From Sycobia sp. Sy_11 (taxonomy: Eukaryota; Arthropoda; Insecta; Hymenoptera; Epichrysomallidae), in assembly GCA_018907035.1 (NCBI GenBank), contig JACCIC010000356.1, positions 1-64,000 on the forward strand: 64,000 nt of DNA, read 5' to 3'. A model generated the notes under the pieces. It saw only the letters and a program-made list of their open reading frames with translations, ran no database searches and was not told the origin of the DNA. A program made the translations under genes and the position numbers. Shown piece after piece: positions 11,179-24,400 of this stretch (the first letter of the stretch is position 1; each line of letters begins with the position of its first letter).

Positions 11179-11202
11179 GTGCGTGTGGATGTGTGTAAAT
11201 TT

Positions 11203-11265
<63 letters not shown>

Positions 11266-11266
11266 A
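10998..11266. repeat. Compound (AT)n and (CT)n microsatellites
   Basis: (AT)n at about 10998-11029, (CT)n at about 11112-11174 and (AT)n at about 11207-11260. Between them a short ACAGTCCAATATAAATT stretch resembles a fragment of the foldback element family described at 50727-51324. Confidence 0.9.
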
Positions 11267-11391
11267 CTTCTTGTGACAAATGATGAACTACTCCGCTTCT
11301 TATTTCATAAGAATATTATAAAATATAAATTTTGTATAGATCATTTATAATTTACATATTTAACTTGGTCTACTACGGCCCTGATTAATAC
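11267..11391 (+). repeat. 125-bp repeat, copy 1
   Basis: Starts CTTCTTGTGACAAATGATG and ends CCTGATTAATAC. A close copy (about 90% by eye) lies at 17505-17631 in the palindrome spacer. Both copies directly follow an (AT)n tract, so microsatellite plus repeat were probably copied together. Confidence 0.9.
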
Positions 11392-11576
11392 TGGAACAAT
11401 CGATAAAACAGAACAGGATTTTTGAATGAGGCACTTCAATCGATTTTAACTTCCGTTAGAGGTATTGAGCACTCTTAATACTTGAAGCCGACTACACTGA
11501 GTTGATGTTCGTGATGCAAGACGCCACCTAGTGGCCGCTGGTAAAACTGACCATTAAAACTGTTAACTTAATTCAT

Positions 11577-11645
11577 TGTGAAAAGTAAAATGATTTTCAA
11601 GAAAAAACATAGCCTATGTCCTTCCCAAAATAATATAGAATCTAT
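11577..11645 (+). repeat. Dispersed repeat fragment, possibly RTE-like 3' end
   Basis: ACATAGCCTATGTCCTTCCC followed by ATAATATAGAATCTATAT recurs in diverged form near 27250-27305. The CCTATGTCCTTCC wording is like that found in the 3' regions of arthropod RTE-type retroposons. Weak evidence; only the recurrence is certain. Confidence 0.35.
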
Positions 11646-11736
11646 ATGTAGCAAGGCAATAAAATATGATCCTGAAATAAGAAGCTTTGATAAGGAACAT
11701 TCTTTCGTGTATAACATCGAGCGCTACATAGACGTA

Positions 11737-11792
<56 letters not shown>

Positions 11793-11996
11793 GTATGAAA
11801 GCGGGCTATTCATACAATTTTCATTGTGGAGACGTTCTTGAAATGTCGGTAGTGCAGACCATTGATTTTAGTTCTCTAACTTGATGCAAAATTTTTCTCT
11901 ATGAGGCTCATCGATCGATTCGGACTTCCGGCAATCGTGAGGAGCACTTTTAAAAAATAATCACCAGAGCTCCTTATTTTTTATCTATTAATTAGT

Positions 11997-12060
<64 letters not shown>
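11737..12060. repeat. (TA)n tracts at 11737-11786 and 12003-12060
   Basis: Two long TA microsatellites. Between them, about 11895-11960 is a diverged relative of 11417-11482 (shared words ATGAGGC, ATCGATT, ACTTCCG, GAGCAC). Confidence 0.85.
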
Positions 12061-12064
<4 letters not shown>

Positions 12065-12448
12065 AATTATAAAAATAACTATTAATAATATTAAAAATAA
12101 TTTAATTACTATTTTTAATAAATTATATTTAATAAATTAATATTTTTAACTACTGAATTAATAGTAATAGTTGCTAACAGATAGTGCTTGCATTTTTTGT
12201 TACAAAGCTTATATACTTCGTTCATACACACGGTACACATTAGAAGTTCTTCAGAATACTGTTAACTTATGTAAAATAACAAACATTTTTCTAAAATAAT
12301 ACTGCGAAAACTCTTTGGTATATATATCAGCATATTTAGTAGATTATATATGATCCCTACAGAGAGAGTACACATTATTTCAAAAATATTTTGGAAAAAA
12401 CGCAATTTGAATTGCAAAAATTTAATTTCAAAATAAAAATTCTAAAAT

Positions 12449-12603
12449 GAATATTAAAAATTGTAGTTATGTTGACAGTTTTTAATTAAATTAATAAATA
12501 TTTTTATCAATTTTACAGTCTTTATAATATAATAGATCATTATTTTAGTTAATATATTATATTATAAAAACTGTAAGACCGATAAAAATATTTATTAATT
12601 TAA
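12449..12603 (+). mobile_element. Foldback element, short copy with 13-bp flanking repeat
   Basis: About 155 bp made almost only of two facing arms: AATATTTTTATC..TTTTACAG..TTTATAATATAAT and its reverse complement, separated by a few bases. It is flanked by AAAATTCTAAAAT (12436-12448) and AAAATTCTGAAAT (12604-12616), a 12/13 match read as a target-site duplication. Its left end (ATTAAAAATTGTA) and right end (TATTTATTAAT) match the full copy at 50727-51324, so this is an internally deleted family member. Confidence 0.75.
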
Positions 12604-12616
12604 AAAATTCTGAAAT

Positions 12617-13634
12617 ATATTGTTTTGTCTATAGAAATTGTTTGCACCTTCTTAAGCTATATACAAATAAATTGACTACTATAATATCTTTTCTCTTGAT
12701 TTTTCACCAAATTTTAAGCAACTATTTTATAAATTGTAATCTAATTTAAGCGTTTTAAGGTATGCTGTCTTTGAATCTGCTTTTATTCATCCAAATAGAT
12801 TGTTAATTTGTTTAAATTAATTATTGCTACATTAAATTTTTTATCCCATAATTTTAAATATGATACTATAAAACAAAACACCTTTAAATAACATTAAAAT
12901 CTTTTGTGAATAAAAAACTTTTTTTAAAAAATTTTGTTTTTTGAAAAAAATTACTGTCAAATCTTATTGATAACTATAAGATAAAATGTTCTTTTTTGAA
13001 GAGTTGAATCTCAAGCAAAACGCGTTTTTACTTATTTACATTAAAAAAATTAATTGGAAAAGTATAGAAATCAACAGGAATTAATAGATTGTCCATGAAT
13101 ACATTTTTATCAGCTTATAAGTAGATATACTTTCAATCTCTGTATCAAATTTATCTTTCTTTATCATAACGTCACCATTTATATTGTATAAAATAAATTT
13201 TTTTCTTTACCTCATATCTCTAGTTATTGAAATAAAAGTATAACTAACTATTACAAGCAAAAAATATGATTATATGAGTTTTGAGTTTAAAATGACATTT
13301 TTTTAATGTCACGTATTTCATCTGTAAAGAGTGAGTGAGAGAAGTAATTGATGACAAACTGAAATTAATTATAATTGAACTGATAATTACTTTTGAAATT
13401 ATAATTAAGAAATTTAATTGACAATTATATTTTTCTTAATTTATTTTAATGAATGTCAACTAAAACTTAATTTTAATTTTTAATATCTGACTTTTCAATG
13501 AGAAATACTTTAAAAATAATTGTATACTAGTTTTATTAACAATCAGTTTTTTATTTGTAATTGTATGGAATTATGTATGAGTAATGCAGTACAGGAAAAT
13601 TAACGGAAATCGTGTCATAACTGATTTTACTATT
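12617..13634. other. AT-rich stretch, no gene seen
   Basis: Unique-looking AT-rich DNA between the short foldback element and the left palindrome arm. No coding motif, RNA gene or element end recognised. Confidence 0.6.
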
Positions 13635-14188
13635 TAAGAGTGCTCCATACCGCGATCCCAGCGCCACGATGAACTATTAAAACGGAAATGAAAATGTGTA
13701 AATCGTAGATTTCGTTTTGCGTCCTCATTTTACGTTTTACAATGTTGAAACAAATTTTATACGAATCTTTGAAAAATTCTACAATTGGGGTATCCCTTAC
13801 TGCTTTCATAATATGTTTCAAAGTTACTTTAAAAAAGTAAGAAAATGTTTATCTAACTGTCGTCTGCACTATAGACATCGCCGCTTTGCAGTAACATTAA
13901 ATAACAACAAATATTATAAATTTTATACGTATAGTACAGATCAAACTTGGATAGCCCCGGATGTAGAATTGAATAATGAATCGAATGAACTTTGTTTCAT
14001 CTTTCTATTCATAGAATTGAGGGAGTAAAACGAAATATAAGATTTTATTATGGTTATAATGCAAGTTGTCAATTCTGTATAGATAAAAAAGTGAGAACTT
14101 TAATTTCTGATTTTTTGAATGGGTGGCGCTGAAGAAAATATTCAATGCCGTACAAATCAAATAAAGAATTATGAAGCCTGGTGCAGAA
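13635..14188 (+). repeat. R repeat, copy 2 (outer end of left arm)
   Basis: Direct copy of 10445-10997. It begins exactly at the outer boundary of the left palindrome arm. The minus-strand frame seen in copy 1 is kept here for about 60 codons and then ends just past the repeat edge. Confidence 0.92.
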
Positions 14189-15240
14189 AATATATACATA
14201 TATATATATACAAACATAGTAATGTAATACGGAAATTTGAGATTACAGGGAGGTGCGAGATGTACGAGCTTGAGCTAATAAATATATATAAAAATATAAT
14301 AGGAAAATAATTGTTCTTTTCCTAACCTAAAGTATATATAATATTTATGTAGGCAAAAATGTTATTATTGCCTACGCAGATTTAATATTTATATACATCC
14401 TAAAAATTTTTTATTAAATAAATCGTTTCTTATGACAACTGAAGCTCTTTAATTTCCAAAATTTCAAACATGTTTATTTTTTTGCAGGATACTCTTTTAG
14501 CTACAATTAAAACTCATAATTTTAGGAGGAAATGAGAGTTTTGAGTGTTCACAACGTGTAATTGATGCATTTGAGTTATTACTTCGATATGCATTCCTAT
14601 CCGATAAAACGGATAAGAAAAAGTAACGTGAAAAGAATATATAATTTTTAATTCAAATGTAAAATATCATAAAACCATCATTATTTTGGAATGTAGAAGA
14701 GTATGATTGTGTATTTATAGTACTGAATTTTGTGTAAGGAGTAAGTACAACTCCTAAATTAATATATTATATTATAAATATTTAAATATATAGTTATCTA
14801 TATAAAGCAATTTTTAAATTTATTCTTATATTACACATCATTATACAGTGATTGGCACTTTGTATAATTTATACAATTTATATAATAAACAGCTTTTATA
14901 GAAACTTTTTGTAAGAAAACTGTTACAGATTCAAATATTAAAATAATTTTTAATGAAGTAACACTATTTGACAATAGCACTTATTTATTAGAAATTACTA
15001 TCTTTTTCAATAAGTATCTTTTCAATAGTTTCATTACTATCTATTCAATAGGTAATTATAAAAATTTTATTTTAAAATATATTCTTGTACGGCTAAAGTT
15101 TTCTTTAGTATTTCATACATTGTAATTTTTTGGAATAAATATGTCAGATTAAATAAAGTCGATATGTCAAAATACAAAAATTATACATATATTCCCGCCA
15201 AAAATATCACGATATATAATATAGAAATATTTTTTGTAAA

Positions 15241-15289
<49 letters not shown>

Positions 15290-16293
15290 TTTCAATAATT
15301 ATAATGTAGAATATAATATGCCATTATATTTAGAAGCTGTACTTGCTCTCTATATACAAACCAATCCTATTAAATATACAATCATACTGTTCTGCTTACT
15401 TTCCCAGAAGATGGTGATTTTATATTTTTCATTTAAAGTAAAAATTATATTTTCTTTCCACTCTAATTTTTCACTATTTTGCATATTGGACACCTTGCAA
15501 CTAAAATAATAGTTATCTTTGTTGCATTAACATCAGATTATATCTATAATATTAATATTATCACTTACGAACAATCAAACCGCCCCCTTCAAAACTCTAA
15601 TTTATCATTATTTTATAATTATTTATACTTTAAACGACCCTTTAAAATTAAAAATAAAGAAGGCCATACGTATTATACGATTTGTTTAATTATTAATACG
15701 TAATAAATTAATATGTTTGTACTATTACCTTATTTTTATTTTCTTTACATATAAGAATCTTATTATATAAATATAAATACTTCATACCCTCATGTCCCAC
15801 TCTGGGGAAGGGGAGATGAAGCAAATTGTCTTTTGGGAAGCTTTACATTTTTGATGAATTTATTTAATAATTTTTTTCTTCAAAAATAGCACCTTAAATT
15901 ATAGGTTTTTGTCTATCACTTGCACATTGAAATTTAAAATAACTGAACTTATTTGAATTTTGGGTGCCCGTCATGTCTCGTCTGTATATAACCGTTTGTC
16001 TCTACTTTTTTAATGAAATATATACTGATATAAATTATATATATATATTAATTTGCCATTAATAATTAATAATTTCTATTGAATTATTGTTTACATGTTT
16101 ATTTAATTAATCATTAAATTACAATTATTATTGAAATAAAATTTTAATTAGCTATTATTTTTAATTCATAAAAAGTTAAATATGGAGATAATTAACATTT
16201 TAGGAGAGAAAAGAATAATCCATTAGAATACATGACCAAGAATTGTATCAAGACCCATCTCCATTCATCAGGTAATCGTTATGTTGATACCTG

Positions 16294-16368
<75 letters not shown>

Positions 16369-16757
16369 CGGATCAGCTGTACGACATTTGTCGAGAGGTT
16401 GGGTCGACTCTATTCGGATTTGTGGTTCATTCGTTTAGAAAATCGTAAACACTCGCATGCTGTCTATCAAATCGTATACAATGCGATGTTGCCACTACTT
16501 TTTACACGATTTGGGAAACAGTGTTGAACAAATTGATAGAATACACCAGCTGCCAGCGCAATGATACGATTTGCGCGAACGTGGACCGTGATGCCCGTAA
16601 TACAGTTATTGACCATATACACAAATACATGATTCCTTTATCTGATCATTACAGTTTTAGTATGACAAAGTAATTCATCAACACAAGCTATTGTATTAAT
16701 TAAAAATAATGATTAATTAAATTTTCATTTAATTGAAAATTGAAAATAATACCTTAT

Positions 16758-16808
<51 letters not shown>

Positions 16809-16884
16809 AAAAATTAAAAAGTAATTATAAATTATTACAAGTTAATTAAAAAAATATCTCAACCCTGAGATATGTATACCTAAG

Positions 16885-16939
<55 letters not shown>

Positions 16940-16943
<4 letters not shown>

Positions 16944-17336
16944 GTGGATTCATAAATATTTTTATCGGTCTTACAGCCTTTATACAGTAAAATATTATAC
17001 TGATAGAATGACAGTCAGACTCTCCTAGTTTACAGTAACCCCTATAAAATTGAAAATACAAATTACTAATAACACATAAAATAAAAAATGAATTAAATTA
17101 AAAATTAAAAATAATACAAATAAATTAATCTATATTCTTTGTTAATAAAGGAGAATCTGATTTCCCCCACCAGCTTAAATTTAAATTTACTTTTCATTTC
17201 CGACGTTTTGAACAGTTCCGGTTCATCTTCAAGGACTAAACTCTAATATAACTTACTTAATTCTAACTTTTTTATTTATTTTTTATTTAATTTAATTTTT
17301 ATTTTACTATTTAGTTGTAATATCTATTTCAGATTG
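16940..17336 (+). mobile_element. Foldback element, truncated copy in left arm
   Basis: Starts TTAATGTGGATTCATAAAT and continues with ATTTTTATCGGTCTTACAG, the inner repeat, and a degenerate hammerhead-like core on the minus strand at 17202-17234. It stops at CAGATTG, where the palindrome arm ends. The far terminal inverted repeat is missing. Confidence 0.8.
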
Positions 17337-17343
17337 ATTCATA

Positions 17344-17390
<47 letters not shown>

Positions 17391-17444
17391 TCTTATATAT
17401 ATTTATTTATATATTTATTATTGATATATATATATCATTATTCA

Positions 17445-17490
<46 letters not shown>

Positions 17491-17796
17491 GATATAATAA
17501 TAATCTTCTTGTGACAAATGATCAACTACTCCGCTACTTATTTCATATGAATATTATAAAATATAAATTTTGTATGGATCATTTATAATTTACATATTTC
17601 ACTTGGGCTACTACTTGGCCCTGACTAATACCAAGAAGTATTTAGCATATATCTGAAGGAAATTCTTCAGCTGAAAAGGTAGAAAATTCGACTGTAAATT
17701 AATAAAAAATTTTCTCGGTCTTACAGTTTTTTTACAATAATATAATATACTAATATAATGAGTATCGGGCAGTCCTTATTTGTAATCACCACCGTA
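17337..17796 (+). other. Palindrome spacer with second 125-bp repeat copy
   Basis: Unpaired centre of the giant inverted repeat. It holds interrupted (TA)n tracts (about 17348-17490), a copy of the 11267-11391 repeat at 17505-17631, and the outer terminal repeat of the right-arm foldback element (17698-17796). Confidence 0.9.
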
Positions 17797-18189
17797 CAAT
17801 CTGAAATAGATATTACAACTAAATAGTAAAATAAAAATTAAATTAAATAAAAAATAAATAAAAAAGTTAGAATTAAGTAAGTTATATTAGAGTTTAGTCC
17901 TTGAAGATGAACCGGAACTGTTCAAAACGTCGGAAATGAAAAGTAAATTTAAATTTAAGCTGGTGGGGGAAATCAGATTCTCCTTTATTAACAAAGAATA
18001 TAGATTAATTTATTTGTATTATTTTTAATTTTTAATTTAATTCATTTTTTATTTTATGTGTTATTAGTAATTTGTATTTTCAATTTTATAGGGGTTACTG
18101 TAAACTAGGAGAGTCTGACTGTCATTCTATCAGTATAATATTTTACTGTATAAAGGCTGTAAGACCGATAAAAATATTTATGAATCCAC

Positions 18190-18193
<4 letters not shown>
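17698..18193 (-). mobile_element. Foldback element, complete copy at palindrome centre
   Basis: Read on the minus strand it has both terminal inverted repeats: near 18193 (ATTTTTATCGGTCTTACAG) and near 17698-17796 (ACTGTAAGACCGAGAAAA). Between them are the inner repeat and a hammerhead-like core at 17899-17931 on the plus strand. The core is degenerate: GTTCAAAACGTC instead of GTTCGAAACGTC. The element straddles the palindrome breakpoint at 17797. Confidence 0.8.
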
Positions 18194-18242
<49 letters not shown>

Positions 18243-18318
18243 CTTAGGTATACATATCTCAGGGTTGAGATATTTTTTTAATTAACTTGTAATAATTTAT
18301 AATTACTTTTTAATTTTT

Positions 18319-18356
<38 letters not shown>

Positions 18357-18742
18357 AGGTATTATTTTCAATTTTCAATTAAATGAAAATTTAATTAATC
18401 ATTATTTTTAATTAATACAATAGCTTGTGTTGATGAATTACTTTGTCATACTAAAACTGTAATGATCAGATAAAGGAATCATGTATTTGTGTATATGGTC
18501 AATAACTGTATTACGGGCATCACGGTCCACGTTCGCGCAAATCGTATCATTGCGCTGGCAGCTGGTGTATTCTATCAATTTGTTCAACACTGTTTCCCAA
18601 ATCGTGTAAAAAGTAGTGGCAACATCGCATTGTATACGATTTGATAGACAGCATGCGAGTGTTTACGATTTTCTAAACGAATGAACCACAAATCCGAATA
18701 GAGTCGACCCAACCTCTCGACAAATGTCGTACAGCTGATCCG

Positions 18743-18819
<77 letters not shown>

Positions 18820-19824
18820 CAGGTATCAACATAACGATTACCTGATGAATGGAGATGGGTCTTGATACAATTCTTGGTCATGTATTCTAATGGATTATTC
18901 TTTTCTCTCCTAAAATGTTAATTATCTCCATATTTAACTTTTTATGAATTAAAAATAATAGCTAATTAAAATTTTATTTCAATAATAATTGTAATTTAAT
19001 GATTAATTAAATAAACATGTAAACAATAATTCAATAGAAATTATTAATTATTAATGGCAAATTAATATATATATATAATTTATATCAGTATATATTTCAT
19101 TAAAAAAGTAGAGACAAACGGTTATATACAGACGAGACATGACGGGCACCCAAAATTCAAATAAGTTCAGTTATTTTAAATTTCAATGTGCAAGTGATAG
19201 ACAAAAACCTATAATTTAAGGTGCTATTTTTGAAGAAAAAAATTATTAAATAAATTCATCAAAAATGTAAAGCTTCCCAAAAGACAATTTGCTTCATCTC
19301 CCCTTCCCCAGAGTGGGACATGAGGGTATGAAGTATTTATATTTATATAATAAGATTCTTATATGTAAAGAAAATAAAAATAAGGTAATAGTACAAACAT
19401 ATTAATTTATTACGTATTAATAATTAAACAAATCGTATAATACGTATGGCCTTCTTTATTTTTAATTTTAAAGGGTCGTTTAAAGTATAAATAATTATAA
19501 AAATAATGATAAATTAGAGTTTTGAAGGGGGCGGTTTGATTGTTCGTAAGTGATAATATTAATATTATAGATATAATCTGATGTTAATGCAACAAAGATA
19601 ACTATTATTTTAGTTGCAAGGTGTCCAATATGCAAAATAGTGAAAAATTAGAGTGGAAAGAAAATATAATTTTTACTTTAAATGAAAAATATAAAATCAC
19701 CATCTTCTGGGAAAGTAAGCAGAACAGTATGATTGTATATTTAATAGGATTGGTTTGTATATAGAGAGCAAGTACAGCTTCTAAATATAATGGCATATTA
19801 TATTCTACATTATAATTATTGAAA

Positions 19825-19871
<47 letters not shown>

Positions 19872-21480
19872 TTTACAAAAAATATTTCTATATTATATAT
19901 CGTGATATTTTTGGCGGGAATATATGTATAATTTTTGTATTTTGACATATCGACTTTATTTAATCTGACATATTTATTCCAAAAAATTACAATGTATGAA
20001 ATACTAAAGAAAACTTTAGCCGTACAAGAATATATTTTAAAATAAAATTTTTATAATTACCTATTGAATAGATAGTAATGAAACTATTGAAAAGATACTT
20101 ATTGAAAAAGATAGTAATTTCTAATAAATAAGTGCTATTGTCAAATAGTGTTACTTCATTAAAAATTATTTTAATATTTGAATCTGTAACAGTTTTCTTA
20201 CAAAAAGTTTCTATAAAAGCTGTTTATTATATAAATTGTATAAATTATACAAAGTGCCAATCACTGTATAATGATGTGTAATATAAGAATAAATTTAAAA
20301 ATTGCTTTATATAGATAACTATATATTTAAATATTTATAATATAATATATTAATTTAGGAGTTGTACTTACTCCTTACACAAAATTCAGTACTATAAATA
20401 CACAATCATACTCTTCTACATTCCAAAATAATGATGGTTTTATGATATTTTACATTTGAATTAAAAATTATATATTCTTTTCACGTTACTTTTTCTTATC
20501 CGTTTTATCGGATAGGAATGCATATCGAAGTAATAACTCAAATGCATCAATTACACGTTGTGAACACTCAAAACTCTCATTTCCTCCTAAAATTATGAGT
20601 TTTAATTGTAGCTAAAAGAGTATCCTGCAAAAAAATAAACATGTTTGAAATTTTGGAAATTAAAGAGCTTCAGTTGTCATAAGAAACGATTTATTTAATA
20701 AAAAATTTTTAGGATGTATATAAATATTAAATCTGCGTAGGCAATAATAACATTTTTGCCTACATAAATATTATATATACTTTAGGTTAGGAAAAGAACA
20801 ATTATTTTCCTATTATATTTTTATATATATTTATTAGCTCAAGCTCGTACATCTCGCACCTCCCTGTAATCTCAAATTTCCGTATTACATTACTATGTTT
20901 GTATATATATATATATGTATATATTTTCTGCACCAGGCTTCATAATTCTTTATTTGATTTGTACGGCATTGAATATTTTCTTCAGCGCCACCCATTCAAA
21001 AAATCAGAAATTAAAGTTCTCACTTTTTTATCTATACAGAATTGACAACTTGCATTATAACCATAATAAAATCTTATATTTCGTTTTACTCCCTCAATTC
21101 TATGAATAGAAAGATGAAACAAAGTTCATTCGATTCATTATTCAATTCTACATCCGGGGCTATCCAAGTTTGATCTGTACTATACGTATAAAATTTATAA
21201 TATTTGTTGTTATTTAATGTTACTGCAAAGCGGCGATGTCTATAGTGCAGACGACAGTTAGATAAACATTTTCTTATTTTTTTAAAGTAACTTTGAAACA
21301 TATTATGAAAGCAGTAAGGGATACCCCCAATTGTAGAATTTTTCAAAGATTCGTATAAAATTTGTTTCAACATTGTAAAACGTAAAATGAGGACGCAAAA
21401 CGAAAACTACGATTTACACATTTTCATTTCCGTTTTAATAGTTCATCGTGGCACTGGGATCACGGTATGGAGCACTCTTA
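17797..21480 (-). repeat. Giant inverted repeat, right arm (3.7 kb)
   Basis: Reverse complement of 13635-17336, in mirror order: foldback element, (TA)n tracts (18195-18240, 18324-18352, 18746-18817, 19830-19868), AT-rich DNA and R repeat copy 3 at the outer end. No gene recognised. The two arms are so similar that they arose recently or are homogenised by gene conversion. An inverted misassembly must also be excluded. Confidence 0.97.
20926..21480 (-). repeat. R repeat, copy 3 (outer end of right arm)
   Basis: Inverted copy of 13635-14188. It differs from copy 2 by a few C/T and A/T substitutions and by one extra C in a C run near 21324, which shifts the minus-frame ORF seen in the other copies. 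Confidence 0.92.
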
Positions 21481-24400
21481 AACCATATGAGCTACTGTGT
21501 AGCTCATCTGCTCATATAATACTGCAAAATAATTGTAATTCAGACGTTTGATCAATATAGTATACTGCGCACATAGTTATTTGTGAGCATTGTATGTTTC
21601 AAAAATAACCTTCTTAAAATGGAATACTTATGACCATTGTACTTTCCGCAAATGAATAGGTTCATGAGGTCGCACAAGACCAATTTTTATGGAAGGAGTA
21701 GTTGAAACGTGCCATGTGTCTTTTGAAAAGATTTAAGTGAATATTTTACAAAATTATTATACAGAATTACGAAATTACGCACGTTTCTTGTTACAACTCC
21801 AGTATAGTTCAAGTGGCTTGTGCGATTAATTCCAAATGAATTCCGAAGGTACGTACTTCTATAGTAAATTTTTTCTGTATACTTTAATAAAAGAATTTAT
21901 ATTTGTAGATAAAAATGACGTAGTAGTTTTGCTTTACTATTAAAATTAAAGTTATTCAATTGAAATACCAAATAATTACAAATGCAGAAATAAATATACT
22001 CTTCCAAATCAATTACAATTATAAAATAATTCAAAAGTAATTATTCAAAATGTTTTACAATTATCAAATAAAAAATAATTGTTAATTAAAGTTACTTTCT
22101 ATAATTAAATGTAGCATAATTTATAATTAAATTTCTTTATAATTGAAAATTAATAAATAATTGTTCATAGTAGACAAATTTAATTGTTAATTTTCCAATC
22201 CTCACAGGAGTAGTATATGTATGTCATGTATTGTAAAATGTAACCATATTTTTCAGAAATATATTACAGCTAACACATGATAGTCAGAAGAAAGAAGAAT
22301 TTAGAACAAAATATACATAAATGGAGGAGTGTACTAAATGCGCACTATGAATTATTATATGCATAAAGGAAAAAAATATGTTAGAATTATATTCTTGCAC
22401 CTACTTAGAGAGTAGAATTACTTCAGATTTATGAGATTTTTCAAAATAATTTAAGAAAATAATTTTAGAAAATAAAAAAAATCAATAAGTCTTGAAGAAT
22501 TTAGTTAACTTGTATTTTGATATATTATAATATTTTGAACAGTAATAATGTTTAATTATGTTTATGAATATGCACAAATTATTTTTTTCTAAATGATTAT
22601 ATAAATAGTAATTTTCTTTTATTTTGTACATTTTGTTTTAATGCATTATTATTATATAATTAAATTTGAATTTTTAATTTTTAATTCACATTCTGTTGTA
22701 TATTGTCTAATTAATTTTTTTTATCTGCAGAGTAGTATAATGTAGAAAAATAAAAAGTCAAAAGTATCATTTGTGCATATTATAGTTGCGAGTTTTTTAT
22801 CAAGAATGTTAATAGAGGATCATGTCAAAAGTATACAAGACTCTGCGATGTACTAATGCCTCATCCAATGCAGAGAACTACACATATAATTCGCATCGTG
22901 ACCATCGCGTACTTCTCCAATAACCATTACTACTACAGTAGTTAAAAAACTGTTCAAGTATCTTTCAATAATTCATTAAAGCGAAAATGTTGCGTTAGCA
23001 TTATATTAGTTATAAGATTAATTTAATTTGCGTAAATAGCATTTATACTTCCACACTCAGAATTTCGTGTTTAAAAATTCATGCACACTCAAAGTGCACG
23101 CGCGTGTGCGCTTGCGCACACACACACACACACACACGAAGCGGGCACGCACAGTGGGCACGTATGTCCGCGAACCTACCATGCGTATATGAATTGTTAT
23201 GTACAGATATTTAATAGATTTTTAAATGATAAATAATATCATTTTTAAATTGATTTATTTATGTACATGTGCATTTTTAATGCAGTACATCAGGATGCTT
23301 TCTCCAAATATAAATCGATGTATACATATGGTTGAGTTAAAAAAATTACTCTACACATAGCGGGAGTCCGATGAGTCTTGCTGAGCGATTATTTTCATTA
23401 ATCATATAGCATAAAAGTTTTTACTTATTGAAATATCATCAAATCCATACTTCTTATCACATTCATGTACTATAAATAATGTAATTTTTAAAACATTTGT
23501 AATTTAGTGTTAGGACATTTAAAACAGCAAAATCAATAAGGTCGTTGTTTATATAAATTTTCTTTAGATATTTGTAATATATTTCATTTGAATTTTCTTA
23601 AATTCGTGAATAAAAATTATAAAACAGATCGCATTCAGCTTTATTTAATACTGTGATTTTAAATATAAATAAATAAACAAATGAACGTGAAATTTTTAAT
23701 TGAAATATGTAATTAGTGTTGCCTTAAAATGAAGTAATAATACTATAGAAATTCGATAATTCTTTAGTTAATGGTAGACAAAAATCATTTCTTAATTTGG
23801 AATAAATTACCCAACATTTAATTTATGTCGATGCTTAAATAAATATATAAATCAAATTTAATTTTCATATACAAATTAATTTTGCAACAAATTTAAAGTT
23901 TTGCTAGACAAAATATCTCGGTCATTACACGATAGAGTATATTTCGAGTTTAATGAGTTATCTCACTATTATTTTACATTAGACAAAAAATCTGCTTCGA
24001 TACGATATTTCATTACAGTGTGCAAAAAGATTAAGGAGTTATACTATACTTTATGCACAAACGAGGATTATATGATAAATTCTATATTTTGTGTGTACAC
24101 TTGAAAAAACTACGTTTTTTGTCAGGTAAGAAATTACATCAGACTTTGATCTTACTTGTAACTTAACTTATTCTATGAATGATAATAAGGAAGTCATTTC
24201 AGAAATTAACATAGGGTCGATGTATTTATAATTTTAGTTCTTTCGAGTAACAGATAATTTTCTTAATACATGATACATATTATATCTATTAACGACAAAT
24301 TACTATTTATTCTGTTGACTGTAGTATGATCAAATACTATCATTAAAATGTTACATGGTTCTTCTAATTTTGGAGACTTCTGAAATGCATTTTATTTATA

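Larger units (their letters stand above)
13635..17336 (+). repeat. Giant inverted repeat, left arm (3.7 kb)
   Basis: Reverse complement of 17797-21480. Inner positions pair as x and 35133-x; microsatellite length differences shift the outer end to a sum of 35115. The arm contains, from outside in, R repeat copy 2 (13635-14188), AT-rich DNA, (TA)n tracts at 15246-15286, 16297-16366, 16762-16804 and 16890-16940, and a truncated foldback element (16940-17336). Blocks compared by eye are identical over hundreds of bases, with a few substitutions near the outer end. The small ORFs here (such as 15285-15509, repeated at 19605-19829) have no recognisable motif and are probably not genes. Confidence 0.97.

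Noticed and set aside
11067..11350. ORFs rich in YI or SL repeats on both strands (also at 7631, 11578, 17334, 18584)
   Set aside because: They are translations of (TA)n and (CT)n tracts.
15285..15703. 74-codon ORFs in the palindrome arms as genes
   Set aside because: They are AT-rich without motifs; their exact repetition at 19605-19829 reflects arm identity, not selection.
23098..23160. CRISPR-like or regulatory array at the CA-rich stretch
   Set aside because: It is a simple (CA)n with GC-rich flanks; no spaced repeats. No CRISPR array exists in the window.
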